A stretch of DNA of 64,000 nt from Massilia norwichensis (GTDB taxonomy: Bacteria; Pseudomonadota; Gammaproteobacteria; Burkholderiales; Burkholderiaceae_D), in the NCBI RefSeq assembly GCF_024753245.1, contig NZ_JANUGX010000008.1, forward strand, positions 1 through 64,000, read 5' to 3'. Below, piece by piece: positions 59,684 to 64,000 of the stretch. Below the pieces are notes generated by a model, which was given only the letters and a program-made list of their open reading frames with translations, was not told where the DNA came from and did no database searches. Each line of letters opens with the position of its first letter. Positions within the stretch are counted from its first letter, which is position 1. Both the position numbers and the translations under genes were made by a program.

Positions 59684-59766
59684 AAAATATCCTTTAAGAA
59701 TCAAGGATCTTTCCTGTCTCATGCTTCCTTGCGCACACTTTTATCCACAGAAAGTGTGCAGAACTC
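59684..59766 (+). repeat. Array unit 7
   Basis: Box A ATATCCTTTAAGAATCAAGG, arms GCACACTTT (59733-59741) / AAAGTGTGC (59751-59759), 9 bp perfect, core TTATCCACA (59741-59749). Ends about 80 bases before the exbB start. Confidence 0.9.
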
Positions 59767-59845
59767 TACTTGCCGCAAATCGGGCAACACGTTACATTGC
59801 GCAATTCGTATCGTTTCCTCTAGTTTCCTCTATACAGGAGTTCCT

Positions 59846-60451
59846 TTGCTCGCCATTCTCCAAGCCGCCGGCTGGCCCATCTGGCTGTTGCTGATTGCCT
59901 CGATCATCGCCCTGGCGCTGATCATCGAACGCCTGATCTACCTGCGCCGCGAAAAGATCCTGCCGCGCCAGCTGCTCGATGAGGTGATCCAGGTCTATCG
60001 CAGCGGTAAGGTCACGCCGGACATCATCGACAAGTTGCAGACCAACTCGCCGCTGGGCGCCGTGCTGGCAGCCGCGCTGCGCAACGTCGACGCCCCGCGC
60101 GACGTGATGAAAGAATCGATCGAAGAAGCGGGCCGGGGCGTGGCCCATGTGCTCGAGCGTTTCCTGACCACGCTGGGCACGATCGCCTCGCTGGCGCCGC
60201 TGATGGGCCTGTTCGGCACCGTGGTCGGCATGATCGAGATCTTCGGCGCCCAGAATGCATCGGGCACCAATCCGGCCCAGCTGGCCCACGGTATTTCGGT
60301 GGCCCTGTATAACACCGGCTTCGGCCTGGCGATCGCGATGCCGGCCCTGGTGTTCTACCGCCACTTCCGCGCGCTGGTCGACAGCTTCATCATCGATATG
60401 GAGCTGCAGGCCGTGAAATTCGTCGACGTCGTCCACGGTGCGCGCAAATGA
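59846..60451 (+). CDS. exbB: ExbB/TolQ-family proton-channel subunit
   Basis: 201 aa, inner membrane. Three helices: about residues 8-26, 107-130 (LGTIASLAPLMGLFGTVVGM, the channel helix) and 152-172. Energises TonB-dependent receptors with ExbD. I start at TTG 59846: AGGAG lies 5 bases upstream and MLAILQAAGWPIWLLL is the usual N-terminus. The frame is open upstream to 59600, but that stretch is repeat array. Ends overlapping exbD by ATGA. Confidence 0.92.
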   Translation: MLAILQAAGWPIWLLLIASIIALALIIERLIYLRREKILPRQLLDEVIQVYRSGKVTPDIIDKLQTNSPLGAVLAAALRNVDAPRDVMKESIEEAGRGVAHVLERFLTTLGTIASLAPLMGLFGTVVGMIEIFGAQNASGTNPAQLAHGISVALYNTGFGLAIAMPALVFYRHFRALVDSFIIDMELQAVKFVDVVHGARK

Positions 60452-60903
60452 TGGACTTCCGCCGCGGCCGCAAGCGCGAGGATCCGGAAATCAACCTGAT
60501 CCCGTTCATCGACGTGCTGCTGGTGGTGCTGATTTTCCTGATGGTCACCACCACCTACAGCAAGTTCACCGAGCTGCAGATCACCCTGCCGACCGCCGAC
60601 GCCGAGAAGGCGATCGACAAGCCGTTCGAGATCAACGTCACCGTCGATGCCAAGGGTAACTACACGGTGAACAATGTAGCGGTGTCCTTCCATGGCGTGG
60701 CCGGCCTGGCCGACGACCTGAAGCGTGCCGCCGCCACCGGCCCCGACGGCCAGCCGCTGGCCAACCCGGCCAGGGACCCGGTCATCATCGTCAATGCCGA
60801 CCAGTTCGCCATGCACCAGATGGTGATCAACGTGCTGGAAGCGGCGCGCATGGCGGGCTATGACAAGCTGACGTTTGCGGCGCAGAGCGGCGGACAGAAA
60901 TAA
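60448..60903 (+). CDS. exbD: ExbD/TolR-family biopolymer transport protein
   Basis: 151 aa. One N-terminal helix with the essential Asp (INLIPFIDVLLVVLIFLMV; Asp23) and a periplasmic domain. Partner of ExbB. Four-base overlap with exbB guarantees coupled expression. Both serve the TonB receptors at each end of the window, if they are the only such pair in the cell. Confidence 0.95.
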   Translation: MMDFRRGRKREDPEINLIPFIDVLLVVLIFLMVTTTYSKFTELQITLPTADAEKAIDKPFEINVTVDAKGNYTVNNVAVSFHGVAGLADDLKRAAATGPDGQPLANPARDPVIIVNADQFAMHQMVINVLEAARMAGYDKLTFAAQSGGQK

Positions 60904-60916
60904 CCCAGCATACACA

Positions 60917-61035
60917 CGTCATCCCCGCGCAGGCGGGGATCCATGCTGAATACCAGAACTCGGCTGGTTTGCTTCATCGCTAGCCTTGCCAGCTTTGGCG
61001 TTTCAGCGTGGATTCCCGCTTCCGCGGGAATGACG
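60917..61035. repeat. REP-like repeat (CGTCATTCCCGC family), copy 3
   Basis: CGTCATCCCCGCGCAGGCGG at the left, TTCCCGCTTCCGCGGGAATG with ACG at the right, about 70 bases apart. Occupies the exbD-lpxK gap. Confidence 0.85.
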
Positions 61036-61045
61036 GCAACACAAT

Positions 61046-62089
61046 ATGGCATCCTCCCTCGAATCCACTCTCACCCGCGCCTGGCTGCGGCGTGGCCCCC
61101 TGGCCATTGCGCTGTGGCCGCTGTCGCTGCTGTTCCGGCTGCTCGCCAGCCTGCGCGCGGGTTTGTTCCGCGCCGGCGTACTGCAATCCGGGCGCCTGCC
61201 GGTGCCGGTGATCGTGGTCGGCAACATCTTCATCGGCGGTACCGGCAAGACGCCGCTGACCATCTGGCTGGTCGAGCAGCTGCGCGCCGCCGGCCTCCGG
61301 CCCGGCGTGATTTCGCGCGGCCATGGCGGCGAAGGCGACAGCGGCCCGCGAGAGGTCTTGCCCGAATCGAGCGCCCGCGAGGTCGGCGACGAGCCCTTGC
61401 TGATCGCGCATCGCACCGGCTGCCCGGTCGTGGTCGGGCGCCGCCGCGTCGATGCCGGCCGTTATCTGCTCGAACGCCATCCCGAGGTGAACGTGGTGGT
61501 GACCGACGACGGCCTCCAGCATTACGCCCTGCAGCGCGACGTCGAGCTGGTGCTGTTCGACGGACGCGGCGTCGGCAATGGCTGGACCTTGCCAGCCGGA
61601 CCGCTGCGCGAGCCGCCTTCGCGGCGCCGCGATTTCACGGTCGTGAACACGCCGGAACTCACGCCGGCGCTGGCGCGGGCGGTCGGCGGCCGGCCTTACC
61701 GGATGCAGCTGGCGGGCGAGTATGCGGCGCCCTTGCGCGACGCGCAGCAGCGCGTTCCCTTGTCCAGCCTGGCCACGACAATGGCCGGCAAGCGCATCGT
61801 GGCCGCCGCCGGCATCGGCAACCCGGGCCGCTTCTTCGCGATGCTGAAAGCGGCCGGCCTGGCGGTCCAGGAGCTGCCGCTGCCCGACCACCACGACTTC
61901 CTCGACGACCCGTTCCGGGGCCTGGATGCCGACCTCATCCTGATTACCGAGAAGGATGCAGTAAAATGTCGGCAACTTGAACATCTGAACAACGACCCGC
62001 GCCTGTGGGTCGTCCCGGTCACCGCGCAGCTCGATGCTGTGCTGGCCGCTCAAATCGTGGAGAAATGTCGTGGACGCCCGACTGCTTGA
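61046..62089 (+). CDS. lpxK: Tetraacyldisaccharide 4'-kinase
   Basis: 347 aa inner-membrane-associated kinase; makes lipid IVA from the tetraacyl-disaccharide phosphate. N-terminal hydrophobic helix ([15 protein letters not shown]), P-loop [16 protein letters not shown], the catalytic [12 protein letters not shown] and GPLREP. Fits the order exbB-exbD-lpxK-Trm112-kdsB-adk. The end overlaps the Trm112 gene by 20 bases. Confidence 0.96.
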   Translation: MASSLESTLTRAWLRRGPLAIALWPLSLLFRLLASLRAGLFRAGVLQSGRLPVPVIVVGNIFIGGTGKTPLTIWLVEQLRAAGLRPGVISRGHGGEGDSGPREVLPESSAREVGDEPLLIAHRTGCPVVVGRRRVDAGRYLLERHPEVNVVVTDDGLQHYALQRDVELVLFDGRGVGNGWTLPAGPLREPPSRRRDFTVVNTPELTPALARAVGGRPYRMQLAGEYAAPLRDAQQRVPLSSLATTMAGKRIVAAAGIGNPGRFFAMLKAAGLAVQELPLPDHHDFLDDPFRGLDADLILITEKDAVKCRQLEHLNNDPRLWVVPVTAQLDAVLAAQIVEKCRGRPTA

Positions 62090-62243
62090 TATCCTGGTCT
62101 GCCCCCTGTGCAAGGGACCCCTCGAGTATGACAAAAAAGGGCAGGAGCTGCTCTGCCGCCCGGACCGCCTGGCCTATCCGATCCGTGACGGCATCCCGAT
62201 CATGTGGGCCGACCAGGCCCGCAAGGTCGAGCCGTCGGTCTGA
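62070..62243 (+). CDS. Trm112-family zinc-binding protein
   Basis: 57 aa. [18 protein letters not shown] with CPLC and [19 protein letters not shown], typical YcaR/Trm112 sequence. Probably stabilises methyltransferases or LpxK pathway enzymes. I start at GTG 62070, with GGAG 8 bases upstream; an upstream in-frame ATG (62034) lies within lpxK and lacks family similarity. Confidence 0.88.
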   Translation: MDARLLDILVCPLCKGPLEYDKKGQELLCRPDRLAYPIRDGIPIMWADQARKVEPSV

Positions 62244-62259
62244 GCCTGGCAGCACGCCC

Positions 62260-63829
<1,570 letters not shown>

Positions 63830-63974
63830 GGCTGTTTCAACAGGCGGGCGCGCCGCATGCAGCAGGCGCCGCCCGTTGGCTCCGGATGACACATAGCCAT
63901 CCGTCCAGGTTTTTGGATCAAAGTTCGCAGTACCTGCGTGTTGTATTTGATCGAAGGACAAGGGAGGACGATCT

Positions 63975-64000
63975 ATGGCATCCACACAGCTGGGCTTCGC
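63975..64000 (+). CDS. Start of a gene running off the window
   Basis: GGGAGGACGATCT followed by ATG GCA TCC ACA CAG CTG GGC TTC, encoding MASTQLGF. Only eight codons are visible; the strong ribosome-binding site supports a real start. Product cannot be named. Confidence 0.55.

Noticed and set aside
58786..59766. CRISPR array
   Set aside because: Repeats are diverged, unevenly spaced and longer than CRISPR repeats, spacers are partly conserved, and no cas genes are near.
58786..59766. Chromosomal origin oriC
   Set aside because: DnaA-box-like cores are present, but dnaA, dnaN, gyrB, rpmH and an AT-rich unwinding region are absent, and the boxes sit inside regular hairpin units.
59600..59845. 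N-terminal extension of ExbB
   Set aside because: It covers array units 6 and 7; the TTG at 59846 has the ribosome-binding site and the family N-terminus.

Overview
This 64 kb window is a chromosomal segment of a GC-rich betaproteobacterium, most likely Oxalobacteraceae in the Massilia/Telluria/Duganella group. The evidence is the tmRNA tag ANDNSYALAA, the order gyrA-serC-pheA-hisC-tyrA-aroA-cmk-rpsA-ihfB-lapA-lapB, the ompA-ubiG-gph block beside gyrA, and exbB-exbD-lpxK-Trm112-kdsB-adk. Genus is inferred from recognition, not from a search.

Layout. 0-8 kb: a large TonB-dependent receptor, the tmRNA gene with a duplicated terminator segment, a zinc-ribbon methyltransferase, a glycine-zipper protein, and gph-ubiG-ompA on the minus strand. 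8-26 kb: a long plus-strand housekeeping run. It holds gyrA, a DUF2059 protein, aromatic amino acid and serine genes, cmk, rpsA and ihfB. LPS and envelope genes follow (lapA, lapB, ugd, hldA), then a ComEA-like HhH protein and cysM. 26-32 kb (minus): a small HTH regulator, mltB, and a tgpA-DUF58-moxR operon. 32-38 kb (plus): an HDAC-like amidohydrolase, two tandem secreted serine-hydrolase-like paralogs translationally coupled to a membrane-anchored protein, a DUF416 protein and an RbgA/YlqF GTPase.

38-40 kb is a compact orphan type VI secretion cassette (Hcp, a Cys/His amidase-like effector, an exported immunity candidate) with a small divergent gene. 40-48 kb holds a DODA-type dioxygenase, an M1 peptidase with a membrane protein, a cobalamin riboswitch feeding a BtuB-like receptor, and two DsbA paralogs. 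48-57 kb holds an RstB-like kinase and an RstA-like regulator separated by mipA, an unknown exported protein and an SDR. It also holds a leaderless matrixin with a cysteine-switch motif, a lipoprotein RidA, a GNAT enzyme and sodB. 57-64 kb holds xseA, a 1 kb array of structured repeats, then exbB-exbD-lpxK-Trm112-kdsB-adk.

Most notable features: (1) seven diverged copies of a stem-loop element with an invariant TCCACA core (DnaA-box-like) between xseA and exbB; (2) the Hcp/effector/immunity cassette; (3) the bacterial matrixin with a CGVPD switch and six propeller-like repeats; (4) a B12 riboswitch whose variable arm carries a 103-bp dispersed palindrome; (5) the tandem secreted paralogs with their coupled anchor protein. 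All coordinates and motifs were read by eye; family assignments are from memory and were not searched.
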